Shown: positions 1-6,553 of the stretch, piece after piece
Layout of the letters: every line of letters begins with the position of its first letter
How positions within the stretch are numbered: the first letter of the stretch is position 1
From: Paracoccaceae bacterium
GTDB lineage: Bacteria; Pseudomonadota; Alphaproteobacteria; Rhodobacterales; Rhodobacteraceae
Length of the DNA: 8,333 bases
Direction: 5' to 3'
Assembly: GCA_019090405.1 (NCBI GenBank)
Contig: JAHRVZ010000174.1
Span: 1 to 8,333 of the forward strand
The notes under the pieces: generated by a model
The model's input: the letters and a program-made list of their open reading frames with translations, nothing else
What the model was told of the DNA's origin: nothing
The model's database searches: none
Translations under genes and position numbers: made by a program

Positions 1-2286
1 ATCGACAATTACATGCCGCTGTCGGATTGGCGCGATGGCAAAGATCACGCGGATGCCAACTGGAACGACATTTACAATCCTGAGTATCTGGCCGCCAATA
101 TCGAAGGTGGCGAAGGCTATGATTGGTATTACCACTCAGGCACAGCGCGGGCGGCGCAAATCAGAACTGAAATCACGGATGCGGACCACGATGAGCCTTG
201 GATCTGGCGCTATAAGGATATCCGCAACTGGTGGCAAAACGATCACTTTGAACGCATTGCTGGAGTCAGACAGGCCGCTCCCACTGACTGGCTGCCTCAA
301 AGCAAACCAATCTGGTTTACCGAATATGGCTGCGCATCTGTGGATAAAGGGACAAATCAGCCGAATAAATTCGTTGATGAAAAGTCATCCGAATCCAGTT
401 TACCAAAATATTCCAACGGATTACGGGACGATCTTATTCAACGGCAATATCTGAAAGCTATGCTTGGATATTGGTCTGATCCTGTGAATAACCCACTGTC
501 AGATCAATATGACGGTGACATGATTGATATGTCCAATGCCTATGTCTGGGCCTGGGATACGCGCCCTTTTCCCGCCTTTCCCAACACACGCGAGCTGTGG
601 AGCGATGGCGGAAATTACGCAAGGGGTCATTGGTTGAACGGGCGTTCCGGGGCGCGTACTTTGGCGTCTGTTGTCGAGGAAATTTGCCATCGTTCAGCAG
701 TGACTGCGATAGATACCAGCGCGCTCTACGGTGTTGTGCGCGGCTATGTAATCAATAACGTGACGGATGCGCGCACGACGTTGCAACCGTTGATGTTGCG
801 TTATGGGTTTGACGCTATCGAACGTGATGGCGTGCTTCGGTTCATCATGCGAAGCGGTGATCTGGTCGAAAGTCTGGACAAGGAACTGTTGGCGGAAAGC
901 GGTGAAATCACCGGTTTGACTGACCATATGCGCGACGGCGAGTCAGAAATGTCCGGACGAGTACGGGTTCGGTTCCTGCAATCGGACGCAAATCATGATT
1001 CAGTGGCCGAAGAGGCGGTTTTACCGGATGAGGCGACTCATGCGGTAATGGGCCATGATCTTGCGATGTCCATGACCCGTGGCGAGGGGCGCACAGTTGC
1101 CGAGCGCTGGTTGACCGAGGCCCGCGTATCACGGGATACCGTGCGTTTTGCGCTGCCACCGTCTAAAATGTATCTGGGGGCTGGCGATGTTGTATCCCTG
1201 ACAGGCGACACGGGCGAAGTTTTGTATCGCATTGATCGCGTCGAGCAGTCAGATCTACAACTTGTCGAGGCCGTACGGATCGAGCCCGAAGTCTATCTGC
1301 CGTCCGAATTTCCAGACGATTCGCCCGCTGCATCTGACTTTGTACCGGCTGTGCCCGTATTGCCGTTGTTTCTGGATTTGCCGTTGATGTCGGGCGACGA
1401 AGTCGAACATGCGCCGCATCTTGCGGTTACATCAAAGCCCTGGTCGGGATCTGTGTCGGTGTATGCGTCAGGAAGTGACGATAACTATTCGCTGAATAAA
1501 ACTGTGGCCGCGCAATCAATCATTGGGGTCACGGAAACCGCATTGCAGGCCGCGCCTTCGGGGCGCTGGGACAATGGAGCCGCGCTGCAGGTCAAACTGA
1601 TCAGCGGAACGCTTGAATCCCGAACCGCCGAGTCGGTATTGGATGGGGCCAATCTGGTGGCAATTGGCGATGGATCATCTGGCGCGTGGGAATTGTTTCA
1701 GTTTCAGACGGCTGAACTGATTGCACCGGATACCTATTTGTTGTCGGGGCGATTGCGTGGGCAGGCTGGCACCGATTCATTGATGCCCGAGGCCTGGCCA
1801 GAAGGGTCTTGGGTTGTGCTGATGGATGGCACCCCGGATCAGATCGAATTGAGTAGTGCACATAGGCGCATTTCACGGCATTACCGGATTGGTCCGGCGG
1901 CCAAAGGTTATTCAGACCCGTCTTATGTGCATTTGACCGAGGCCTTTGATGGCAATGGCCTGCGTCCTTATTCACCCTGCCAATTGTCCATGGAAACGGT
2001 GGCAAATGGAGATACCACATTTAGTTGGTTGCGGCGAACGCGGATTGATGGCGATAGCTGGGATCTGATCGAAGTGCCTTTGGGCGAAGACAGCGAACAA
2101 TACACGGTTCGGCTGCGTCAGGGAACAGAGATCAAGCGCGAAGAAACAGTGTCGGAACCGGCTTGGACCTATACCGCGCAACTGCGCGTAGCGGACGGTT
2201 TGAGCGGCGCTGTGGTTGTCGAAGTCGCGCAGGTTTCAGCACGCTTTGGACCTGGATTATTCGCCGAGATGGAACTGGTGGTTTAG
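1..2286 (+). CDS. Gene transfer agent host-specificity / tail-hub protein (orfg15, rcc01698 type), 3' part
   Basis: The frame is open from the first base, so the gene starts upstream of the window; the first in-window ATG (13) is internal. About 761 codons are visible. Codons 1 to about 220 look like the GTA TIM-barrel (glycoside-hydrolase-like) domain: segments such as PLSDWRDGKDHAD, GGEGYDWYYHSG, IWFTEYGCASVDKG (Glu at codon 108, where a GH-type catalytic acid would lie) and YVWAWDTRPFP are typical. Codons from about 220 to 420 resemble the phage tail domain (VVEEICHRSAV, LRYGFDAIERDGVLRF). The rest is the beta-rich C-terminal domain ending in FGPGLFAEMELVV. In R. capsulatus this protein sits at the tip of the GTA tail and helps contact and penetrate the recipient envelope. 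No frameshift or internal stop is seen, so the gene looks maintained. The family assignment is from motif memory; whether the TIM barrel is catalytic is unknown. Confidence 0.9.
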   Translation: MDNYMPLSDWRDGKDHADANWNDIYNPEYLAANIEGGEGYDWYYHSGTARAAQIRTEITDADHDEPWIWRYKDIRNWWQNDHFERIAGVRQAAPTDWLPQSKPIWFTEYGCASVDKGTNQPNKFVDEKSSESSLPKYSNGLRDDLIQRQYLKAMLGYWSDPVNNPLSDQYDGDMIDMSNAYVWAWDTRPFPAFPNTRELWSDGGNYARGHWLNGRSGARTLASVVEEICHRSAVTAIDTSALYGVVRGYVINNVTDARTTLQPLMLRYGFDAIERDGVLRFIMRSGDLVESLDKELLAESGEITGLTDHMRDGESEMSGRVRVRFLQSDANHDSVAEEAVLPDEATHAVMGHDLAMSMTRGEGRTVAERWLTEARVSRDTVRFALPPSKMYLGAGDVVSLTGDTGEVLYRIDRVEQSDLQLVEAVRIEPEVYLPSEFPDDSPAASDFVPAVPVLPLFLDLPLMSGDEVEHAPHLAVTSKPWSGSVSVYASGSDDNYSLNKTVAAQSIIGVTETALQAAPSGRWDNGAALQVKLISGTLESRTAESVLDGANLVAIGDGSSGAWELFQFQTAELIAPDTYLLSGRLRGQAGTDSLMPEAWPEGSWVVLMDGTPDQIELSSAHRRISRHYRIGPAAKGYSDPSYVHLTEAFDGNGLRPYSPCQLSMETVANGDTTFSWLRRTRIDGDSWDLIEVPLGEDSEQYTVRLRQGTEIKREETVSEPAWTYTAQLRVADGLSGAVVVEVAQVSARFGPGLFAEMELVV

Positions 2287-2291
2287 GCCAG

Positions 2292-2588
2292 ATGCGTCCC
2301 GTTCTACATGGAGATGTCAGCAGTGCCGCAAGGGTGTTGTTGAATGTTACCAAAATCGCCCGCGCTGCGTTGTGTGACCGTATGATCCAAGAGGCAGAAG
2401 CCGCAGACCGGCATTTTCATCAGACCGGACGGTCACATCTGGTGTGGGGAAATGGATCGCTGATGGGTTCTGCGCGCAAACGGAAGTTGGCGGATGAACC
2501 GACATTTTCATGTCCCGAATATTGTGCCTGCTTTGAAATGGTTCTGCATGCGCTGATCGCCCATCAGGTCACAAAGACGCACAGGTAA
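2292..2588 (+). CDS. Small conserved protein following the GTA tail gene, unknown function
   Basis: A 98-residue protein whose ATG lies 5 nt after the stop of the GTA tail gene, with a modest Shine-Dalgarno (TTAGG) about 6 nt before it, so it is probably translationally coupled. The frame extends upstream inside the tail gene, but the ATG at 2292 fits spacing and the typical N terminus (MRPVLHGDVSSAARVLL). It is Ala/Arg-rich and predicted helical, with a conserved-looking core (EAEAADRHFHQTGRSHLVWG, then GSLM) and no signal peptide or membrane segment. Small proteins of this type recur directly after orfg15 in Rhodobacterales GTA clusters; I think the family is catalogued as DUF7742 but cannot verify that. 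No function is known to me. Its last 20 nt overlap the convergent DksA-type gene. Confidence 0.75.
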   Translation: MRPVLHGDVSSAARVLLNVTKIARAALCDRMIQEAEAADRHFHQTGRSHLVWGNGSLMGSARKRKLADEPTFSCPEYCACFEMVLHALIAHQVTKTHR

Positions 2589-2907
2589 TACATTTGCTGG
2601 CGGCTGGATCAAACTCCAGCCGCTTGGCGGCAATCGCGTCACCACAGTCTTCGCAATAGCCGTATTCGCCCTCGTCCATTCGGACGAGGGCAGCATTCAG
2701 GCGTAAGATTTCCGTGTTTCGTCGGCTTTGTTGCGCCCGTGCCATGGCTTGGTGTTGCATGGCGTCCATACGGCTGAGGCGGCCAATGGCCTGCTGATCC
2801 AATTCGACAACGGCCTGAGCGTCCTGTCCCAGCTGGTCTTGCACCTTGATTTCGCGCAATCGGGCTTGGATTTTGTCGGTGATGCGGGCGATGTCGGTCT
2901 CATTCAT
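2569..2907 (-). CDS. DksA/TraR family C4-type zinc-finger protein
   Basis: A 112-residue protein. Residues 1-75 form a charged helical hairpin (predicted coiled coil) with the segment GRLSRMDAMQHQAMA, followed by a C4 zinc finger: Cys85, Cys88, Cys106 and Cys109 (CX2C-X17-CX2C), as in zf-dskA_traR. The family binds in the secondary channel of RNA polymerase and modifies initiation, often with ppGpp. This short version lacks the N-terminal extension of E. coli DksA (151 aa), and of the DxxDxA tip only the second Asp-Ala is evident, so full DksA function should not be assumed. The start at 2907 gives MNETDIARI; no strong Shine-Dalgarno precedes it. The 3' end overlaps the end of the small GTA-linked gene by 20 nt, and the 5' end diverges from cysE. 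Confidence 0.88.
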   Translation of the reverse strand: MNETDIARITDKIQARLREIKVQDQLGQDAQAVVELDQQAIGRLSRMDAMQHQAMARAQQSRRNTEILRLNAALVRMDEGEYGYCEDCGDAIAAKRLEFDPAASKCITCASL

Positions 2908-2937
2908 TTTGAAATAATGCCCATCACGGGTTTGCGT

Positions 2938-2967
2938 TTGGCTTTTTAGGACTTAGGTGCGTAATCT
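2938..2967 (+). promoter_or_regulatory. Candidate sigma70-type promoter of cysE
   Basis: TTGGCT (2938-2943) and TAATCT (2962-2967) are separated by 18 nt. The first resembles the alphaproteobacterial -35 (TTGACY) and the second is a weak -10. An imperfect inverted repeat CTTAG-N9-CTAAG (2952-2970) overlaps the -10. It lies 25 nt before the cysE ATG in the 84-bp divergent spacer. Inferred from similarity to consensus only. Confidence 0.25.
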
Positions 2968-2975
2968 AAGCGTAG

Positions 2976-2982
2976 AAAAGGA
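2976..2982 (+). promoter_or_regulatory. Ribosome binding site deciding the cysE start
   Basis: AAAAGGA lies 9 nt before the ATG at 2992 but only 3 nt before the in-frame TTG at 2986. The spacing favours ATG 2992. Confidence 0.6.
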
Positions 2983-2991
2983 CGTTTGACC

Positions 2992-3801
2992 ATGATTGAA
3001 ACGCGCAGCAATATTTCGACAGTTGATCCGGTTTGGGATCGTATCACAACCGAAGCCCAGGAAGCGGTGGCAAATGAACCTTTGATGGGCGGATTGGTGC
3101 ATGCCTGTATTCTGCATCATACTTCATTGGAAAATGCGCTTTCCTATCGGATTGCGGCTAAATTGACATCTAATGAGATGTCGATGCTGGTGCTGCGTGA
3201 AATCGCAGATCGCGCCTATGGCGAAGATCCGGAACTGATCAAAGCCGCGCGTGCCGATCTGGTCGCGGTGTTTGAACGTGATCCCGCTTGCCATCGGTTA
3301 CTGCAACCGGTTCTGTATTTCAAAGGTTATCAGGCGATGCAGGCCTATCGCATCGGGCATTGGCTTTGGAAAGAGGGCCAGCATGATTTGGCCTATTTTA
3401 TTCAGATGCGAGTCTCTGAAATTTTTGGCATTGATATTCACCCAGCCGCCAAAATCGGGCGCGGGATTATGATTGATCACGCGCATTCTATTGTTATTGG
3501 TGAAACCGCAGTGGTTGGCGACAATGTGTCGATGTTACATTCCGTGACGCTTGGCGGGACTGGTAAAGAAGAGGAAGATCGTCATCCCAAAATTGGCAAT
3601 GGTGTGCTGATCGGAGCCGGGGCCAAGGTTCTGGGCAATGTCAAAGTCGGCAATTGCAGCCGGGTTGCAGCCGGTTCAGTTGTTCTTGTGGATGTCCCTG
3701 CGTGCAAAACCGTTGCGGGTATTCCGGCTAAAATTGTTGGCGAAGCGGGTTGTGATCAGCCATCGGTCAAAATGGATCAGATGTTTGGCGTAAAGCCTTG
3801 A
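2992..3801 (+). CDS. cysE: Serine O-acetyltransferase
   Basis: Transfers acetyl from acetyl-CoA to L-serine, giving O-acetylserine for cysteine synthesis in the cytoplasm. The 269-residue length is normal for CysE. Residues 10-110 are the helical SAT N-terminal domain (DPVWDRITTEAQ, HHTSLENALSYRIA). From about 145 a left-handed beta-helix of hexapeptide repeats follows (GIDIHPAAKIG, GETAVVGDNV, GVLIGAGAKVLGNVKVG). The catalytic Asp-His pair is D162-H163 (IMIDHAHS), and the flexible loop GGTGKEEEDRHPKIG contains H198, as in E. coli CysE. The tail ends MFGVKP rather than in the terminal isoleucine that E. coli CysE inserts into CysK, so the classical cysteine-synthase complex may not form the same way. 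It is transcribed alone; both neighbours are on the other strand. Confidence 0.96.
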   Translation: MIETRSNISTVDPVWDRITTEAQEAVANEPLMGGLVHACILHHTSLENALSYRIAAKLTSNEMSMLVLREIADRAYGEDPELIKAARADLVAVFERDPACHRLLQPVLYFKGYQAMQAYRIGHWLWKEGQHDLAYFIQMRVSEIFGIDIHPAAKIGRGIMIDHAHSIVIGETAVVGDNVSMLHSVTLGGTGKEEEDRHPKIGNGVLIGAGAKVLGNVKVGNCSRVAAGSVVLVDVPACKTVAGIPAKIVGEAGCDQPSVKMDQMFGVKP

Positions 3802-3826
3802 TGTTTATCTTTGGGGCAAGGGTGTT

Positions 3827-3841
3827 GGGGGCTTTGCCCCC
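3827..3841 (+). terminator. GC-rich hairpin after cysE, probably a shared (bidirectional) terminator
   Basis: A perfect 6-bp stem, GGGGGC (3827-3832) and GCCCCC (3836-3841), with a TTT loop, 25 nt after the cysE stop. GGGGCAA at 3813-3819 could pair instead with TTGCCCC (3834-3840), giving a competing structure. The T tract TATTTTTG (3855-3862) follows at a distance of 13 nt, so this is not a textbook Rho-independent terminator. Its position between the convergent cysE and pdhC supports the role. Confidence 0.5.
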
Positions 3842-3845
3842 TTAC

Positions 3846-3880
3846 CCCCCAGAGTATTTTTGACGAAAAGAAGCTGGGGG
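3846..3880. repeat. Rhodobacteraceae-type intergenic repeat, copy 1
   Basis: CCCCCAG (3846-3852) and CTGGGGG (3874-3880) form a perfect 7-bp inverted repeat around a 21-nt core containing AGTATTTTT and GAAAAGAAG. Bases 3852-3874 match 8176-8198 at 20 of 23 positions in the same orientation. The arrangement of a G5C/GC5 hairpin, a C run, AGTATTTTT and AAGAAG is one I recognise as recurrent at gene ends in Rhodobacter/Roseobacter genomes. It abuts the pdhC stop codon (3881-3883). Confidence 0.65.
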
Positions 3881-5155
3881 TCAGGCGAGCATTGCCATCG
3901 GGTTTTCCAGATTATCGACGATAGATTGTAACAGTTCGGCCCCTAGAGCGCCGTCAATGACACGGTGATCGACCGAAAGCGTCACGGTCATGACTGTGGC
4001 AACAGCCAGTTCGCCATCTTTGCCAACCACCGGCCTTTTGGTCCCGGCACCAACCGCCAGAATGGCGCCATGCGGTGGGTTGATGACTGCGTCGAAACTG
4101 TCGATCCCCATCATGCCGAGATTGGAAATGGCAAAACTGCCGCCCTGATATTCATGTGGCGCGAGTTTCTTGTCCCGAGCACGCGCTGCAAGGTCTTTCA
4201 TTTCGACCGAAAGTGTTGAGAGAGATTTCGTGTCGGCGTCTTTGAGAACCGGGGTAAACAGACCACCTTCGATGGCGACGGCCACAGCGACATCCGATGG
4301 TTTCAGTTTCAGCATCCTATCACCTGCCCAGACCGAATTTGCATCCGGTACAGCCTGCAAAGCCAAAGCACAGGCCTTAATGATGAAATCATTGACCGAC
4401 AGTTTAATGCTGCGCGAGGCAAGTTGCGCATTCAGTTCAGCGCGGAATTTTAGCAACGGGTCCAGTTTGATGTCACGGCGCAGATAGAAATGCGGGATTG
4501 ATTGTTTTGCTTCGGTTAGACGCGCCGCGATGATCTTGCGCATGCCGTTCAACGGGATTTCTTCGTATTCGCGGTCTTCGTACATGCGCGCAACGGTATC
4601 TGCCGATGGTCCTGTCGCCAGAGCTACCGGAGTCGCAACTGCCTGCGGAGCAGGTGCCGTTGCCGATGATCTCATCACATCGGCCTTGATGATGCGGCCA
4701 TGTGGGCCAGAGCCGCTGATTTGGGCCAGATCCACGCCTTGGTCTGCCGCGATGCGGCGGGCGAGCGGTGTTGCAAACAATCGGCTGCCGTCTTTGGTTT
4801 GTGGCGTTGGGGCGGGCGCAGCAGTGGCTGGTGCAACTTGGGCGGCAGGCGTGGCTTGGGTTGGCGCAACTGCGGCGGCGGCTGTTGGGGCCGCGATGTC
4901 ATCAACGCTTTCGCCGTCTTCGATCAACACAGCGATCGCGGTGTTAACTTTGACGCCCTCGCTGCCTTCGGCGATCAGGATTTTGCCAATGATGCCTTCG
5001 TCAACGGCCTCAAATTCCATCGTTGCCTTGTCAGTTTCGATCTCGGCCAGTAAATCACCCGAAGATACGGTGTCGCCCTCTTTGACCAACCATTTAGCCA
5101 ATGTGCCCTCTTCCATAGTGGGCGAAAGGGCGGGCATCAGGATTTCAATAGGCAT
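3881..5155 (-). CDS. pdhC: Pyruvate dehydrogenase E2: dihydrolipoyl acetyltransferase
   Basis: The core of the pyruvate dehydrogenase complex; it moves the acetyl group from E1 via lipoyl-lysine to CoA. The 424 residues divide into a lipoyl domain (1-80, lipoylated Lys43 in ETDKATMEFE), an Ala/Pro linker (88-120), a peripheral-subunit-binding domain (124-160, RLFATPLARRIAADQG...GPHGRIIKADV), a second Ala/Pro linker (161-185), and the acyltransferase domain (about 195-424) with the catalytic motif HRVIDG (His397, Asp401). One lipoyl domain is the usual number for alphaproteobacterial E2. The start at 5155 has a clear AAAGGAG about 7 nt ahead, located in the 15-nt gap after pdhB. It is the last gene of the pdhABC operon and is convergent with cysE; no lpd (E3) gene follows. 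Confidence 0.96.
   Translation of the reverse strand: MPIEILMPALSPTMEEGTLAKWLVKEGDTVSSGDLLAEIETDKATMEFEAVDEGIIGKILIAEGSEGVKVNTAIAVLIEDGESVDDIAAPTAAAAVAPTQATPAAQVAPATAAPAPTPQTKDGSRLFATPLARRIAADQGVDLAQISGSGPHGRIIKADVMRSSATAPAPQAVATPVALATGPSADTVARMYEDREYEEIPLNGMRKIIAARLTEAKQSIPHFYLRRDIKLDPLLKFRAELNAQLASRSIKLSVNDFIIKACALALQAVPDANSVWAGDRMLKLKPSDVAVAVAIEGGLFTPVLKDADTKSLSTLSVEMKDLAARARDKKLAPHEYQGGSFAISNLGMMGIDSFDAVINPPHGAILAVGAGTKRPVVGKDGELAVATVMTVTLSVDHRVIDGALGAELLQSIVDNLENPMAMLA
4895..5155 (-). repeat. Lipoyl-domain duplication, copy in pdhC
   Basis: The first 261 bases of pdhC align without gaps to the first 261 bases of pdhB (6281-6541), with 38 mismatches by hand count (about 85% identity). 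The two copies lie as direct repeats about 1.39 kb apart. Both encode the lipoyl domain. Confidence 0.85.
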
Positions 5156-5170
5156 GGCGCGCTCCTTTTA

Positions 5171-6541
5171 TTAGCGATAGGTCACTTGTTTTACAGCGGC
5201 GATCACTTCGTCCGTCGTTACAAGCGCAAGTTTTTCGAGATTGGCGGCATAGGGCATTGGCACGTCTTTGCCAGTGCAGTTGATGACGGGGGCATCCAGA
5301 TAGTCAAACGCCTCTTGCATGATCACCGATGAGATATAACTGCCGACAGATCCTTGTGGCCACCCCTCTTCGACGGTGACGCAACGGTTTGTTTTCATGA
5401 CTGATTTAATGATCGAGTCGGTATCCATTGGGCGTAGCGTGCGCAGGTCGATGACTTCGGCGCTGATGCCATCACCAGCCAACCTATCCGCCGCCTCAAG
5501 GGCATATTGCATGCCGATGCCAAAGCTGACAATGGTCACGTCGCTGCCTTCGCGCCAGATGCGGGCCTTGCCAAACGGGACTGTGTAGTCGTCGATTTCC
5601 GGCATGTCGAAGCTGTGGCCATACAGCATCTCGTTTTCCAGAAAAATCACCGGATTAGGATCGCGAATGGCGGTTTTCAAAAGGCCTTTGGCGTCAGAGG
5701 CCGAATACGGCATGGCAACTTTCAGCCCCGGAACCTGCATATACCAGGCGGCATAATCCTGACTGTGCTGGGCGCCGACGCGCGCAGCCGCACCATTTGG
5801 ACCGCGAAACACCATTGGCGCGCCCATCTGACCACCAGACATGTAACGCGTCTTGGCGGCTGAATTGATGATCTGGTCAATGGCTTGCATCGCAAAGTTG
5901 AATGTCATGAATTCAACAATCGGGCGCAACCCGGCAAGGGCTGAACCAACGGCGATGCCGGCAAAACCGTGTTCGGTGATGGGTGTGTCAATGACCCGTT
6001 TGGAGCCGAATTCATCCAGCATGCCCTGGCTGATCTTATAGGCGCCCTGATATTCGGCGACTTCTTCGCCCATCAAATAGACGTCTTCATCGCGGCGCAT
6101 TTCTTCGCTCATCGCGTCGCGCAATGCTTCGCGGACCGATTGCTGTTTGACTGGCGTGCCTTCGGGCCAGTCAGGGGTTTGATCCGGGGTCAGATCGACC
6201 TGAGGCGCTGCGGGGGCGGCTGTCGTTGTCGCGACCGGGGTAGGCGGCGGCGTGTCGGTGGGGGCTGCGGCGGTTAGAGCGACGTCATCAACGCTCTCGC
6301 CGTCTTCGAGCAGAATGGCGATGGTGGTGTTCACTTTGACGCCCTCGCTGCCCTCGGCAATCAGGATTTTGCCGATGATGCCTTCGTCAACGGCCTCAAA
6401 CTCCATCGTTGCCTTGTCGGTTTCGATTTCGGCCATAATGTCGCCGGATGCTACGGTATCACCCTCTTTGACCAGCCATTTGGCCAATGTGCCCTCTTCC
6501 ATTGTCGGGGACAGTGCGGGCATCAGAATTTCGGTTGCCAT
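5171..6541 (-). CDS. pdhB: Pyruvate dehydrogenase E1 subunit beta with N-terminal lipoyl domain
   Basis: With PdhA it forms the thiamine-diphosphate-dependent E1 that decarboxylates pyruvate and acetylates lipoyl groups. The 456 residues are longer than ordinary E1 beta (about 330) because of an added lipoyl domain at 1-80 (Lys43 in ETDKATMEFE) and an Ala/Thr/Pro linker (about 88-128). The transketolase-like pyrimidine-binding domain spans about 133-310 (MGEEVAEYQGAYK, DTPITEHGFAGIAVG, GAQHSQDY with His259), and the C-terminal domain about 325-450 (DLRTLRPMDTDSI, EEGWPQGSVG). A lipoylated E1 beta is known from Zymomonas, Sinorhizobium and other alphaproteobacteria. The start at 6541 has AAGGGA overlapping the pdhA stop region, 12 nt after pdhA; tandem TAA TAA ends it, 15 nt before pdhC. 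Confidence 0.96.
   Translation of the reverse strand: MATEILMPALSPTMEEGTLAKWLVKEGDTVASGDIMAEIETDKATMEFEAVDEGIIGKILIAEGSEGVKVNTTIAILLEDGESVDDVALTAAAPTDTPPPTPVATTTAAPAAPQVDLTPDQTPDWPEGTPVKQQSVREALRDAMSEEMRRDEDVYLMGEEVAEYQGAYKISQGMLDEFGSKRVIDTPITEHGFAGIAVGSALAGLRPIVEFMTFNFAMQAIDQIINSAAKTRYMSGGQMGAPMVFRGPNGAAARVGAQHSQDYAAWYMQVPGLKVAMPYSASDAKGLLKTAIRDPNPVIFLENEMLYGHSFDMPEIDDYTVPFGKARIWREGSDVTIVSFGIGMQYALEAADRLAGDGISAEVIDLRTLRPMDTDSIIKSVMKTNRCVTVEEGWPQGSVGSYISSVIMQEAFDYLDAPVINCTGKDVPMPYAANLEKLALVTTDEVIAAVKQVTYR
6281..6541 (-). repeat. Lipoyl-domain duplication, copy in pdhB
   Basis: Partner of the pdhC copy at 4895-5155. At protein level about 9 of the first 87 residues differ. The longest identical stretches cover the region coding for the lipoyl-lysine and the following turn. 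Confidence 0.85.
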
Positions 6542-6553
6542 GATGTTTTTCCC

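Noticed and set aside
2163..2291. Upstream extension of the small GTA-linked gene into the tail gene
   Set aside because: This would need a long overlap with a well-supported coding frame; the ATG at 2292 has suitable spacing and N terminus.
2986..2988. TTG as start of cysE
   Set aside because: The Shine-Dalgarno AAAAGGA is only 3 nt away from it but 9 nt from the ATG at 2992.
4530..5174. A long + strand open frame (214 codons) opposite pdhC, with a similar + strand frame at 6252-6575 opposite pdhB
   Set aside because: Their apparent mutual conservation comes from the duplicated lipoyl domain on the other strand. Codon usage and the strong E1/E2 homologies support only the minus-strand genes.
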